Assembly: GCA_033398695.1 (NCBI GenBank)
Contig: CM065817.1
Location: forward strand, 67,878,001-67,942,000
Source of the DNA: Orobanche coerulescens
Lineage: Eukaryota > Streptophyta > Magnoliopsida > Lamiales > Orobanchaceae
DNA length: 64,000 bases
Direction of reading: 5' to 3'
Below, one piece after another: positions 21,977-34,308 of this stretch. The position numbers and the translations under genes are program-made. The notes beneath the pieces were generated by a model that saw only the letters and a program-made list of their open reading frames with translations, had not been told where the DNA came from and made no database searches. The first letter of the stretch is position 1, and every line of letters starts with the position of its first letter.

Positions 21977-22600
21977 TCATCTTGGATTTTTCAATACATG
22001 CTTCTTGAAATTCTTTCACTCGAATTATGCTTGAGGACAAGCATTGGTTTAAGTTTGGGGAGATTTTATAGAACAAAAATAGTGTGCTAAAATCATTGTT
22101 AATTATAAGGTTTTAATGGATTTTATGTTGGCACACTTGGTTAATTTCCATATATTTATATTTTGGATGCAATTTACTTCACTTGGAAATTTGTTGTCTA
22201 ATTTAGGTGTTTGATGGAGTTTTTAAGCTTAAGGAGTAATTTGGATCATCAAACGGACCAAGCCAAGGTGATTTGGGCTTAAATAAAGAAAATGTCGCGC
22301 GACACTGGGAGGCCCAGTATCAGTTCGCTGACCCAGTGTCAGTCCTGTTCCGAAAATAATCTTACTTGGGGCCTAAGAAACGACTCAAAAATCACCCAAT
22401 CAGTTCCACAAGGCAATAAATCGGTCCATATGCTGGCAAAGGGAATTAGAAAAGATTTGGGAAGATGATGAAAAATGTATATAAACACAAACTTTTAACA
22501 TGTTCAATGTTAATTGGAAGTGTTGATGGATTGAGAGTATGTTTAATCATCATAGTATTACATAGATAATGTTCTTAACTTCAAATGCTTGACATTATTG
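21977..22600 (+). repeat. Athila A 3' end: PPT and start of 3' LTR
   Basis: TTTAAGTTTGGGGAGAT at about 22049-22065 is an Athila-type PPT. LTR-like sequence follows, with a TATA box (TGTATATAAACACAAAC, about 22476-22492). The exact LTR start (expected TG) is not clear, and its 3' limit was not found. Confidence 0.55.
22301..22342. repeat. GACACTGGGT word pair in the Athila A LTR
   Basis: GACACTGGG...CCCAGTATC (22301-22321, imperfect inverted repeat) and GACCCAGTGTC (22330-22340). The same word forms the perfect hairpin at 3224-3246. Confidence 0.75.
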
Positions 22601-23898
22601 TTAGAATATGTGGGTGAATCTAATAAAATTGATATATGATAATTCGTAATTGGAGCGTTAGAATGTTCGATAAGATAGTTGAACTATTCGAGTAAAGTTA
22701 CAAATATTATTTATATGAATTAGTACTATTATCATAAAAATGTGTTGTTGAATGAAGTACGTTTCATTCAAGGTTTGCTTGTTCAAGTGAGTATTGTTAG
22801 ATGAAGATACCGTTCGTTTGTTCGTTCAAATAAGGATTATTCATCTACGGAATTGAGGCAAGTTATCTTGCTTGGTTATAATGATGGTTGCATTCTTGTG
22901 ATTATTATGCATTTCGTGTATATGAAATATTCTGTGAATCTATGATTCATGATGTGATGATGTTTTTGATCATGTTACCGTTTGTGGCGGGATTGTATTC
23001 CCAAGCTTATCGCCCTTGTTACCGTTGGTCTCATTGAGCTTTTTCGTCACTTCGGTGAGTTGTTCGATTCTTTGATAAAAGTGCAATTTGTTGAGTTTCG
23101 TTGTCATGTTGCATCGTGACATCTCTGGAGTCATACCAGCATGCCGATTGGTTATGTGTAGAATTTTTATCCGGGCACTTGATGGTCATGCGTGGATGTT
23201 TCCGCATTAGATCGTGCACACGAGACGTAGTTCATGAGGCTAATTAGGTACATCGTCCCACGTATATTCTGGATTCCGTATACGGGGTGGACATGTGCAC
23301 AGACACATTTCCGGATCGGGCGTACTGTGACGTCTGTCTTGAGCCATATTATTTGGTCATTCGTATATTGGATATGTTCGACAGTTGGGGCTGACTGTTT
23401 ATACGCCTGCGGGGTATATTCAGTAGTCAGTTGTTTCTTTGAGATCCGTATGTATATGAATTATATAATGCCATGAGAATTATTATCATGTATGGCTGAC
23501 CCTGTGTTGGGCGAAATACTTGTATTTTAGGGTGGGGAAAAGGCAAGGCACAGGAAGAGCACGATGGCGGCGGAGGGTTTTGAAGGATAATAGTTCGCGT
23601 GGCCCGAGTCTTTTAGTGTTCGGGTATGTCTTACTGTGATTTTCATTTTATTTTATTTCGAATGAATGTATTAAAATTGTAAGGTATTATCCATCTCCAT
23701 ATGGTCTATACCAGATTTGGATCCTGTGTACGGTTGTGTGAGTTGATATGTATGAATTATACTCCATATCGGGGTTTTGATTTATAAACATGGTACGGTA
23801 CCGCGTCTATGGATGTTAAAGTTTATGTTGTGGTCTCGCCTGGTGGGTCTCAATGGGGGTCTACGACACTGTAATAGCCGCCGTTTTCGGGGTGTTAC
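22601..23898 (+). repeat. Tekay-like LTR fragment, plus orientation
   Basis: The right end, from about 23830 to GGGTGTTACA at 23898, matches the 3' end of the Tekay B LTR (which on the minus strand ends at 40419): GCCTGGTGGGTC, GGGGTCTACG and CTGTAAT occur in the same order. I could not find a TG start, internal region or target duplicate. It may be a truncated LTR or a solo LTR with an unrecognised left end. No gene is seen in it. Confidence 0.5.
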
Positions 23899-25228
23899 AA
23901 AAAGAATATCTTCCATAAATTTGACATAGCTTGGCATTTGTGCTAGAGCATCGGCAAAAGGTATGTTGATGTGTAGATTTTTGAAAATTTCCAAAAATTT
24001 GCCAAATTGCCCATCGATCTTTCAATTCTTCAATTGTTGAGGAAAAGGGATAGGTGGAACATAAGATTTGGCAGCAACTGGACCTTTTTTAGATGAAGGT
24101 CCTGATTCAGATTCTTTTTCTGTTTCTCGACTTTGTTTATTTTTTTGTTTTTTCAGATGATTTTCCACAGAAATCTCGGGCAACTGCACTCCACTTCTTG
24201 TTGTGATAGCCTGGACACTCTCCCTTGGATTTACCTCGGTATTGCTAGGTAACATGCCGTGGGATCTTTCTAAAAGTATTTTGGCCATTTGGCCAACTTG
24301 TGTCTCCAGATTTTTTATTGAAGCATCATTGCGTTGTTGATACTTCAATTTTGTTCGGCTAGCTTCGTGATTGCTTCTTCCCACCCGGGCTTCTTTTCTT
24401 GATGCGTTGGATTCAACACATTGTTGTTTTTTGCATAATAAAAATTTGGATGATTTTTGTACCCTGGATTATATGTTGGCCCGTAGGGATTGTACGCTTG
24501 CCTTTGGAAATTCTAAACATAGTCCACTTGTTCTGGTGGTGGGAATGACTGCTCCTGTTGCACTAAGGGACACATAGTGCTATTGTGAGTTGCTCCACAA
24601 ATTTCACATGAAAGAGCTAAAACTTTTGGAGTTTGCACCATCTTCACAGATTGAGGAGTTGAAAAAGACATGTCCTCGACTTTCTTTGATAAAGCTTCGA
24701 TTTTTGCCAACATAAGTGAATAAGAATTTACTTCCAAAACACCATTTGGTTTCTTTTGGATATTTCTGTCTGGCCATCTTGCACTTTGTTCACTTATAAC
24801 CTCAAAATGATTATAAGCCTCTCTCATTGTTTTGTTGCCAAGTGAGCCATTTGATGATGAATCGACCTTAGCTCGGCATGTACGTAAGAGTCCTGAATAG
24901 AAGTAATTGACCTGTGCTCCCAAATTGAAACCATGGTAGGATATTTTCGTAGCATATCTTTGTATCTCTCCCATGCCTCGTGAAATGACTTCGAATCTTG
25001 TTGACGAAATGTAGAGATTTTGTATTTGAGTTTCGCCACTTTAATTGGTGGAAAATATTTAGTGGTCAATTTCTAAACAAATTCGGCCAATTTGTTATGC
25101 TTCGTGGTGGAAAAGTATCTAGCCCCTCTCTTGCTCTGTCCTTCAAAGTGTGCACAAAAAGTCTCATTTTTATTGTCTCGTCATTACATGTGGATATTTG
25201 AAATTTCCACAAATCTCCACAAAACGGT
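23899..25228 (-). pseudogene. Athila/Tat gag remnant (left copy)
   Basis: Minus strand. The capsid part is visible from about 25069 (YFPPIKVAKLKYKI, FHEAWERYKDMLRKYP). A knuckle CEICGATHNSTMC follows near 24600-24560, then NLETQVGQMAKILLERS and EVNPRESVQAITTRSG, and FADALAQMPSYVKFMEDIL at the left end before the LTR at 23898. It has stops and shifts. Its N-terminus is missing: at about 25228 it joins LTR sequence directly, a deletion relative to the copy at 54.2-56.2 kb. Confidence 0.8.
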
Positions 25229-25577
25229 TATTATTAGTTGAAAAAGGGAAAGAATTGATCCTAACTCCCTTAGTAGATAAAGGAGAAAGAAGCAAAAAAC
25301 TCCCTCAACAATATAAGCTAAACCACTATTACATACATTCTCTCAAGAACATAAGTGTGTTCTTCACACACAGAAAAATATTACAAAGTGAGAAGATAAT
25401 AAGATGAATGATGATTAATGATGGATCTAAGAGGTCTATTTATACATCTAAAGTCATCTAATAGCTCCAAAACTCCAGCATTATTACATTAGATCGGATC
25501 AAGGCCAGCCATCCCCTCAATAATAGAGCAAAAGTATAAAAGATTTAAAAATAATCATACATCTGTCAAGAGTTACG
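25229..25577 (-). repeat. Athila B 3' LTR, left segment
   Basis: Matches 56164 onward of the Athila B 5' LTR. It is cut at 25577 by Angela-2 and resumes at 33863. The part of the LTR nearest the PBS is missing. Confidence 0.75.
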
Positions 25578-27055
25578 TGTTAGGGTTGTATACGTCAAAG
25601 CATACTTTATGCTTGTATTACCTAATTTCCCGGTCTTTATCTATGAGAATATTTAATTCATTTATCACATGTTTTGCATATTTATTCACGCTATGATTAT
25701 GCAAATGCAGTCTAATTTACTTTATATTGTAGATAATGTGGTGTGTAGTGTCACACAGAAGATCACATTATCGGTTCCTTATATAGTAATATTCAGTTCA
25801 CAACCTATGTAACATTAGACCGTTATGTGAGAGGTTGTAGTATATGCTTGAAATTGGTTGGTCTTGACCATTAGCATATATTAGCGTATTCGTTATACGT
25901 TGAACAGGATCGAGGTGAGATAGATTCTTCTGTACTGACTATAAGAAGAACGTACATCTCGGATAATTATTATTTCTTAATTCTAGTGATTAATACTTAA
26001 TTATATATATTTAATATTTATTGCTTTGATTTATCATGGGTGAGAGCCACAATGATTGACTCAATATGCTCGATATTTTGGGCAATATTATTATTTATAT
26101 GATAATTAATATTATATCTAGAAATCGTGTCCCGACGATCGGGTTGATCATGTCCCTTGAGGCACTCGAAAGGATTATTATATCAAACCGCAGTGGAATT
26201 AATTTTCCGATATAATAATAAAGGTCGAGTGGTATACTCATGTATAATACATTAATTAATTAAAAGTCACAAGAGCTTAAATTAATTAATGGACATGGAA
26301 TATCTTAAACACGGAAATAATTAATTTAAAAGGAGCCCAATTTCGTAATTTGGGATTTTGGTAGGAAGTGCAATATTAACTTATTAGTGGACTAAGTTGA
26401 TATTAATAGAGTCTTCATATTAGGAAGAGTCCTAATAATGGAAGGAAGATATCTATTGGGAGTCCTTACCATATCCTCCTTAAGGTCCCTAGAGTAGCCC
26501 AAAACACCTATAAATACATGCTTAGGGTTGGCCGATTTTTCACCTCATTATTGCCCAAGAAATCGATTTTTATTGTGTGTGTTTTAATTGTGGATCTTGA
26601 CTTGTGTCTTGGATTCCACAATTTGGTAAACACAATATTTTTCTAAAATACTCAAAATATTCAAGAAAAATAGAGAGAACAAAAATCGTAAGTTTCTTGA
26701 GAGAAAAGTTTCGCCGATCCTTTTGCGATCCAAGTAGTCCTAGAGATTGTTGCCCACACGACATCCGGACGTAGGCGGGATATACTCTAGAAGATCTCAA
26801 GGTAGAAATACAAGAAGATCGGAGAGGAACACGAAGAAGGACAAATCGACCAAAAGGGATTTTTCTACCACTTCGCGTCAAAGGTAAAAATTACCGACTC
26901 CCATGCGTAAATATGTTTATATAATTGTTTATTAATCTGTTTAGTTAATTAGTTGACAAGCCTAAATAGATCCGGTTTTTACGTTGGTTAGTTTATAAAA
27001 CCTTTTATTAAATTACCTTCACCAACTCGCTTCCGCTGCGTTTTATATTCCATCA
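25578..27055 (+). repeat. Angela-2 5' LTR
   Basis: 1478 bp, TGTTAGGGTTG...CCATCA. Collinear with 32377-33862, with scattered small block differences. Confidence 0.93.
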
Positions 27056-27057
27056 AT

Positions 27058-27070
27058 TGGTATCGGAGCC
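27058..27070 (+). other. Angela-2 primer binding site
   Basis: TGGTATCGGAGCC, one mismatch from the initiator-methionine tRNA complement, two bases after the LTR. Confidence 0.88.
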
Positions 27071-28381
27071 GGTCTTTAGGTTCTGTTCAATTTAATTAAT
27101 TTGGTGATTAATATGCTAGCAATTAAATATTCGTATAGCATGATTTTTTGGAATATTTTGCTAGAATTTGTCTTGCAGGAAAATATGATCCAATTATCAT
27201 GGCTATGTGATATTTTCTTTTATTTATTTACGCGTTTTGGTAATTTGGCCCGTTTTGTGGCATGTATAAGTTTTTCCCGTGAGAAAATCCACGGGTAGAA
27301 TAGGATTTATTTTTCTTGTAATTTGATGTAAATTCGATGTATTTTATTTTGAATAAAATTGTAATCGAGTTGGAACACTCAAAGTACGAAAGAAAAAGAA
27401 GTCCAGCGCGAAGAGGAGTCCCGATCAGACGAACCGACCGAGACCGGCAGCATGCCGATCGGGACTCGGCCACCAGCAGCAGGCTCGGCCACCAGCAGCA
27501 GGCTCGGCCGTGAGTCGGCCACCAGCAGCGGCTCGGCCAGCCGGGCAGCGGGTGGGGCAGCCGGGCAGCGGGTCGGGCAGCGGGCAGCAGGTCAAGTCGT
27601 CCGGTTCGGGTCGTTCAATTCGTTTTTCCGCGAGATGCTTGAAGCAGTGGGAGCAAACGAGCCGAAGATTTTCTCGTTATTCAAAACGAGGAATAATAAG
27701 CCATGATAATTGGATATAATTGTCCAATTTTAATATTTGTTGGTTTATATTGTTTTGATGTATGGCATGTATGGATGTATGCGTGATATGTTTCCTTGCA
27801 TGTTAGGACGAGAAAATTAAAAACCTTATTTTTTCAAAATAACTAAGTGATTTTAAAATTGATTTTTCAAAATCAAATTGGCCTCCATAATTGGTTTAAA
27901 TTGTGAAATAATTAGCATGTGCGTTGACATTAGAGTCTTCCTCCACATCGGATGTGCTAAATTATTGGCTCACTGGTTTTAAACTTCAAATTTGATAACA
28001 AAAAGGTGAATATTATTTTTTATGATAAGACCTCTCCATCTGTAGGACTATTATCATTAAATAATATTCTAAGGTTTGTTAAATTATGGTGTTCACTTAG
28101 ATGTATTAATTAATAAGCTCCCCATCGGAGTCTATGTTAATTAAATACATGGCCAAGAGGAACCAACTATTAATTTTACTTGTCAAAATGTGTCTTGGCT
28201 AGATAGTAAAATTAAAGACGTCAAAATCTACTTGAAAAGTATATATAAACGTCCACACTATCGTGACTTGCATGTGCGGTTTTTCAAGGTGTTGGTTGAT
28301 TGCATATATATTGTTTTAAGGTTTTTTCAATATATTTTGCGTCGAATTATGTGATGAATGGTGTTTTAATTTTATTCTCAG
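27071..28381 (+). other. Angela-2 untranslated leader
   Basis: About 1.3 kb with no supported gene. A GC-rich repeat cassette at 27400-27620 is listed separately; the remainder is AT-rich. Confidence 0.7.
27400..27620 (+). repeat. GC-rich repeat cassette, Angela-2 leader
   Basis: Tandem CTCGGCCACCAGCAGCAGG units (from about 27471) followed by GGGCAGCGGGT-type units (about 27540-27590). It is flanked on the right by a TTTTTCCG...CTTGAA motif also seen right of the Angela-1 cassette. The position matches but the repeat words differ. Confidence 0.7.
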
Positions 28382-29190
28382 ATGTCTTTTAATCCACTAG
28401 CTGTTATTCTCAAAGAAAACAAACTTGATGGCACTAACTTTGCCGATTGGAAAAGAAATCTTGATATTGTCTTGGCCGAGGGGCATAAATTTGTTTTAAC
28501 TGAGGAGAGTCCTTTGGAACAGAATCGGATGCCACTCCTGAAGAGTTGGCTGAATTCCGGAAATGGAAAAAGTCTGATGAGATGGCTCGCTGTTACATTT
28601 TGGCTTCATTAACAAATGTATTGCAGCATCAGCATCAGACGATGGGCTCGGCCGCGGAAATGATGAAAAATCTCACTGAGATGTTTGGTCATCAGAACCG
28701 GGCGGCTAGGCAAAATGCGATGAGGGTTTTGATGACAACCCCAAATGCGAAGGACCCCGATGGGATCACGTTCTTAAAATGATGTCTCATTTGAACGAAC
28801 TGAGCATACTGGGGGCCACTATCGATGCAGAGTCGCAGGTCGATATTATCTTGGGCAGTTTACCAAGAAGCTTTGAGCAGTTCCGCCTCAACTACAATAT
28901 GAATCGTAGGACTTACACGTTGGCGGAACTTCTGACAGAGCTTCAATCTGCCGAAGGTCTCTTCAAACAAGGTTATCATCAAATTCTTGCGGCAACCGGT
29001 GCTGCTTCTTCAAAACCCAAATGGGGAAAGAAGAAAAAGCAGGTTGGCCAGAAGCAAGTGGCGACCTTCAAGGCTAAAGGCAAGGCTCCTCAGTCAAAGG
29101 CTCCTCAGCCGGAAGTGAACAAAAAGCCGAAGGGCAAGTGCTTCAACTGCGGTCTGAAAGGACATTTCAAGAGTGACTGCCCTAAGAAAG
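28382..29190 (+). pseudogene. Angela-2 gag
   Basis: Starts MSFNPLAVILKENKLDGTNF at 28382, with frame breaks at about 28540 and 28780. The third segment runs on without a stop into pol. Knuckle CFNCGLKGHFKSDC at about 29139-29181. A basic Lys/Pro/Gln-rich stretch precedes it. Only two small shifts separate it from an open frame. Confidence 0.85.
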
Positions 29191-32100
29191 GTATGTCTCA
29201 TGCACTAGTAGTCAAAACATGTTTGGCTGCCTGTTCCATCACTTCGTGGATAGTGGATTCGGGCTCCACTGATCATGTTTGTTATGACTCGCAGGGGTTT
29301 CAAGTAACCAAGGTACTTAGTGCGGATGAGATTATAATAAGCTGGGGCGACTATTCCAGGCTGAAGGCTGTTGCAGTGGGAGTCGTGCAGCTAAAAGTTG
29401 ATGATAAGATTTTAGTTCTTAATAATGTATTATTAGTACCCGATTTTAGAATGAATTTGATTTCAGTTTCTAAATTGCGTCGTGATGAATATTCAGTTTC
29501 TTTTGAAGATAATGCAATCATTAAAAGAAATGGTGAATATATTTGCGGGAGTACTTATAATGAAGAACTTTATATCATCAATGCTGCACCAGCTCCCTTG
29601 CATAATTATAAATCGCTTAATTCTTTGACTAATCCTAATAATAGAAAGGAACTTTCGAGCATAAATCCAACATATTTGTGGCATTTACGATTGGGTCATA
29701 TTAACCTTAGAAGGATTCAAAGATTGGTGAGCGATGGCCCATTGGATTCGCTCCAAGTTGAGTCATTTCCAACCTGCGAATCCTGTCTGGAAGGTAAAAT
29801 GACTAAAAGGGCTTTTCAAAGCAAAGGAAATCGTGCACAAAAGGTGTTGGAATTGGTTCATACCGATGTATGTGGTCCAATGAACATCCAGGCTAAGGGT
29901 GGTTTCGAATACTTCATCACGTTTATAGATGATTATTCGAGATATGGATACATCTATTTGATGTGACGTAAGTCTGAATCTTTTGATAAGTTCAAAGAAT
30001 TCAAGGCTGAAACGGAGAAGCGTCATGGGCAGAGTATCAAGTCACTACGATCTGATCGTGGTGGCGAATACCTTAGTGGAGAGTTTTTAGATTTCTTGGC
30101 ACATGAGGGGATTACTTCCCAGCTCACAGCGCCTGGTACACCACAACAAAATGGTGTTGCTGAACGAAGGAATCGTACTTTATTAGAGATGGTTAGGTCA
30201 ATGATGAGTTATTCGATTTGCCTATTTCGTTGGGGATACGCCTTGGAAACAGCGCGTACATTCTAAACTTGGTGCCTTCAAATTAGTTCCAAAACACCCA
30301 CAAACCGTGGAATGGGCGCAAGCCCGTCTAGGACATGTTCGGATTTAGTTCTCTGGACACGTCTTTGAATAAGGAAGCTGATAAGTTGGCATCTCGTACA
30401 GAAGTACGAGTGTTTGTAGGATATCCTAAGGGAACAAAGGGTGGCTTATTCTATAGTCCTAAAGACCAGAAGGTCATTGTTAGCACCAATGCCCGGTTCT
30501 TAGAGGAGGACTATGTGATAAGCCACAAGCCTAGGAGTGAGGTCATTCTAGAAGAACTTAGGGGCGAGATTTCGACAATACCAATTGTGCAAACACCTAA
30601 TGTACCACGTATCGACACTATTATGGATACATAAACTAAGGACACGCCTCGTCGTAGTGGGAGGGTTGTTCGTCAACCCGAACGTTTCATCGGCATGGGA
30701 GCATCTTCGGACCACTCCCCGGACCAGGATGAAATGGATCCATGTACGTACAAACAAGCAGTTCAAGACAAGGATGCTGAATCCTGGAAAACAGCAATGG
30801 AATCCGAAATGGGATCTATGGATTCTAACCAAGTGTGGGAGCTAGTAGAACTACCCAATGGGGTAAAACCCATTGGAAGTAAGTGGGTCTACAAGCGTAA
30901 GAGAGGATCGAAAGGAAAGGTTGAAACTTATAAAGCAAGGCTTGTTGCGAAAGGTTACACTCAGAAAGAGGGCATAGACTACGATGAAACCTTTTCGCCA
31001 GTAGCCATGCTTAAATCGATCCATATTCTCTTAGCTATAGACGCGCATTTGGATATGGAGATTTGGCAGATGGATGTCAAGACTGCGTTCTTGAACGGGA
31101 GTCTTGATAAGGAAATCTATATGCGCCAACCTGAAGGATTCATTGCTGAAGGTCAGGAGCACTTAGTGTGCAAGCTTAAGAGAGCCATTTATGGTCTTAA
31201 GCAAGCATCAAGGTCTTGGAACATGCGATTTGATGAGGTCATTCAATCGTATGGTTTTGAACAGTGTCCTAGTGAGGTTTGTGTATACAAAAAGTGTGAT
31301 GGAAACGTGCTGGTGTTTCTTGTACTATACGTAGATGATATACTTCTAATTGGAAACAATGTGAAGGTATTATCAGACATAAGGGTATGGCTATCTGAGC
31401 AGTTCGATATGAAGGATTTGGGAGAAGCTGGACACATCCTTGGTATTAAGATATTTCGAGATCACAAGAAAAGGATGTTGTGCTTATCTCAGGCATCCTA
31501 TATCGATACGGTGCTAAAGCGGTTTAGCATGGAGAATTCCAAGAAAGGTTTCTTACCTTACAGACATGGAATTCAACTATCTAAGGCTATGTGTCCTAAG
31601 ACATAGAAGGAGATAGATGACATGAAGCTGGTTCCTTATGCTTCGGCAGTGGGAAGCCTCATGTATGCTATGCTTTGCATTAGGCCTGATATCTGTCAAG
31701 CTGTAGGCATGGTGGCAAGATATCAGTCGAACCCAGGACCGGGACATTGGATTGCTGTCAAGCATATACTCAAGTACCTGAGAAGGACTAGGGAGCATAT
31801 GCTTGTATATCAATCAGATACGCTTTGTCCTTTGGGTTACACCAGTGCGGACAAAGAAAAGTCGAAATCAACTTCCGGATATGTTTTCACTTTGGGAGGT
31901 GGAGCCATCAGTTGGAGGAGTGTGAAGCAGAAATGCATAACGGACTCTACCATGGAAGCCGAATATGTAGCAGCCTCAGAGGCAGCTAAAGAGGCAGTAT
32001 GTCTCAAGTACTTCCTAAAGGATTTGGGGGTGATTCCTAATTTGCCCAGGAGTATTACACTGTATTGTGATAATACCGGTGTTGTTGCAAATTCGAAGGA

Positions 32101-32302
32101 ACCACGAGCCCACAAAGCAAGCAAACATATCAAGCGCAAATATCATATCATTCGAGATTTTGTGAAGAGAAGGAAGATCATTGTCTCCAAGATAGCATCT
32201 GAAGACAACCTAGCTGATCCTTTCACGAAAGGGTTGCCCTCAAAATCATTTGAAGGGCATGTGGAAGGAATGGGGTTGAGCTGTATGGCAGCATTGCTTT
32301 GA
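29191..32302 (+). pseudogene. Angela-2 pol
   Basis: Protease with DSGSTDH (about 29258). GAG-pre-integrase HLRLGHINLRRIQ near 29685. Integrase catalytic residues are all visible across two frames (HTDVCGP, SDRGGEY, NGVAERRN). A stop at 29964 fits CGA to TGA, and 30190-30700 is shifted. RT at 30695-31606 has YVDD near 31328 and ends at a stop at 31604 (CAG to TAG). RNase H continues from about 31622 to 32302, but its first acidic motif is shortened (GYTSADKEK). A decayed copy with most domains recognisable. Confidence 0.87.
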
Positions 32303-32306
32303 GTAT

Positions 32307-32376
32307 AAGTGGGAGATAGATAGACATAGTCTAGATAGTATACTTCAAAAGCATGCTTTGAGTATAAGTGGGAGAT
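32307..32376 (+). other. Duplicated polypurine tract of Angela-2
   Basis: GCTTTGAGTATAAGTGGGAGAT occurs twice (PPT core AAGTGGGAGA at 32307-32316 and 32366-32375). Only the second touches the 3' LTR. The spacer resembles the first bases of the LTR. Confidence 0.8.
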
Positions 32377-33862
32377 TGTTAGGGTTGTATACATCAAAGC
32401 ATACTTTATGCTTGTATTACCTAATTTCCCGGTCTTTATCTATGAGAATATTTAATTCATTTATCACATGTTTTGCATATTTATTCACGCTATGATTATG
32501 CAAATGCAGTCTAATTTACTTTATATTGTAGATAATGTGGTGTGTAGTGTCACCTGAGAAGATCACATTATCGGTTCCTTATATAGTAATATTCTTCACA
32601 ACCTATGTAACATTAGACCGTTATGTGAGAGGTTGTAGTATATGCTTGAGATTGGTTGGTCTTGACCATTAGCATATATTAGCGTATTCGGTATATCGTT
32701 GAGCAGGATCGAGATGAGATAGATTCTTCCAGATCGACTATAAGAAGAACGTACATCTCGGATAATTATTATTTCTTAATTCTAGTGATTAATACTTAAT
32801 TATATATATTTAATATTTATTGCTTTGATTTATCATGGGTGAGAGCCACAATGATTGACTCAATATGCTCGATATTTTGGGCAATATTATTATTTATATG
32901 ATAATTAATATTATAGCTAGAAATCGTGTCCCGACCAGTCGGGTTTATCATGTCCCTTGAGGCACTCGAAAGGATTATTATATCAAACCCTGCAGGTGGA
33001 ATTAATTTTCCGATATAATAATAAAGGTCGAGTGGTATACTCATGTATAATACATTAATTAATTAAAAGTCATCGAGAGCTTAAATTAATTAATGGACAT
33101 GGAATATCTTAAACACGGGAAATAATTAATTTAAAAGGAGCCCAATTTCGTAATTTGGGATTTTGGTAGGAAGTGCAATATTAACCTATTAGTGGACTAA
33201 GTTGATATTAATAGAGTCTTCATATTAGGAAGAGTCCTAATAATGGAAGGAAGATATCTATTGGGAATCCTTACCATATCCTCCTTAAGGTCCCTAGAGT
33301 AGCCCAAAACAACTATAAATACATGCTTAGGGTTGGCCGATTTTTTCACCACATTATTGCCCAAGAAATCGATTTTTATTGTGTGTGTTTTAATTGTGGA
33401 TCTTGACTTGTGTCTTGGATTCCACAATTTGGTAAACACAATATTTTTCTAAAATACTCAAAATATTCAAGAAAAATAGAGAGAACAAAAATCGTAAGTT
33501 TCTTGAGAGAAAAGTTTCGGCCGATCCTTTTGCAGTCCAAGTAGTCCGGTAGATTGTTGCCCACACGACATCCGGACGTAGGCGGGATATACTCTAGAAG
33601 ATCTCAAGGTAGAAATACAAGAAGATCGGAGAGGAACACGAAGAAGGACAAATCGACCAAAAGGGATTTTTCTACCACTTCGCGTCAAAGGTAAAAATTA
33701 CCGACTCCCATGCGTAAATATATTTATTTAATTGTTTATTAATCTGTTTAGTTAATTAGTTGACAAGCCTAAATAGATCCGGTTTTTACGTTGGTTAGTT
33801 TATAAAACCTTTTATTAAATTACCTTCACCAACTCGCTTCCGCTGCATTTTATATTCCATCA
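32377..33862 (+). repeat. Angela-2 3' LTR
   Basis: 1486 bp, direct repeat of 25578-27055. Confidence 0.93.
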
Positions 33863-33963
33863 TTACGGCCGTAACTTTCAGATGCTACGGCCGTAACTTT
33901 CAGATGTTACGACCGTAACATAAAGGACTTACGGCTGTAACTTTTGGATGTTACGGCCGTAAC
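33863..33963. repeat. 22-bp tandem array with GTTACGGCCGTAAC core
   Basis: Five copies at exact 22-bp spacing, beginning at 33862 (first base lost to the insertion), 33884, 33906, 33928 and 33950. Each is the 14-bp palindrome GTTACGGCCGTAAC (0-2 changes) plus an 8-bp spacer, TTTCAGAT in most copies. Angela-2 sits inside the first core. Confidence 0.9.
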
Positions 33964-34295
33964 ATGGCTTCGTCTTTTTGCACATTGGTTGTTGTGTGAT
34001 AACTTTTGATATATAACTCTGATTTTGAATCCGGAAAGACTGCCGAACTCGTCTCGAAAAGCTCTACAACACGAATACATAAAAACTCAATATAGAGAAT
34101 ATTTTATAAATATGTTATTTCTTGAGTAAATCAATAAATCAATCCGATTAAGGCTAAATTTGCATCTTCATCCTATAAAAATAAAATTATTAAAAACTAA
34201 TTAATTTAAAACAAAAACGAGTGGACTAGCTCATAATTATGGATGAAATATATAAATACCAATCACGGATAAGTGTATAAAACTGACACTTATCA
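33863..34295 (-). repeat. Athila B 3' LTR, right segment
   Basis: Minus strand starts TGATAAGTGTCAG at 34295, as does the 5' LTR at 56801. Contains the 22-bp palindrome array (33863-33963). Confidence 0.8.
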
Positions 34296-34308
34296 CACCC
34301 CCAAACTT
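34296..34308 (-). other. Athila B polypurine tract
   Basis: Minus strand AAGTTTGGGGGTG directly before the 3' LTR start; typical Athila/Tat. Confidence 0.85.

Larger units (their letters stand above)
25578..33862 (+). mobile_element. Angela-2: Copia/Angela element, nearly intact structure
   Basis: 8285 bp, LTRs 25578-27055 and 32377-33862, perfect duplicate ttacg (25573-25577, 33863-33867). PBS, leader, gag, protease, integrase, RT, RNase H and PPT are all present. Fewer breaks than Angela-1. It landed within a 22-bp-period palindrome array of the Athila B LTR. Confidence 0.93.

Noticed and set aside
22601..23898. Complete solo LTR with target duplicate aaaag
   Set aside because: No LTR start or left copy of aaaag could be placed, so only a fragment is claimed.
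33863..33963. Regularly spaced palindromic repeats resembling a CRISPR array
   Set aside because: The spacers are identical 8-mers, not unique, and the array lies in an LTR of a plant retrotransposon.
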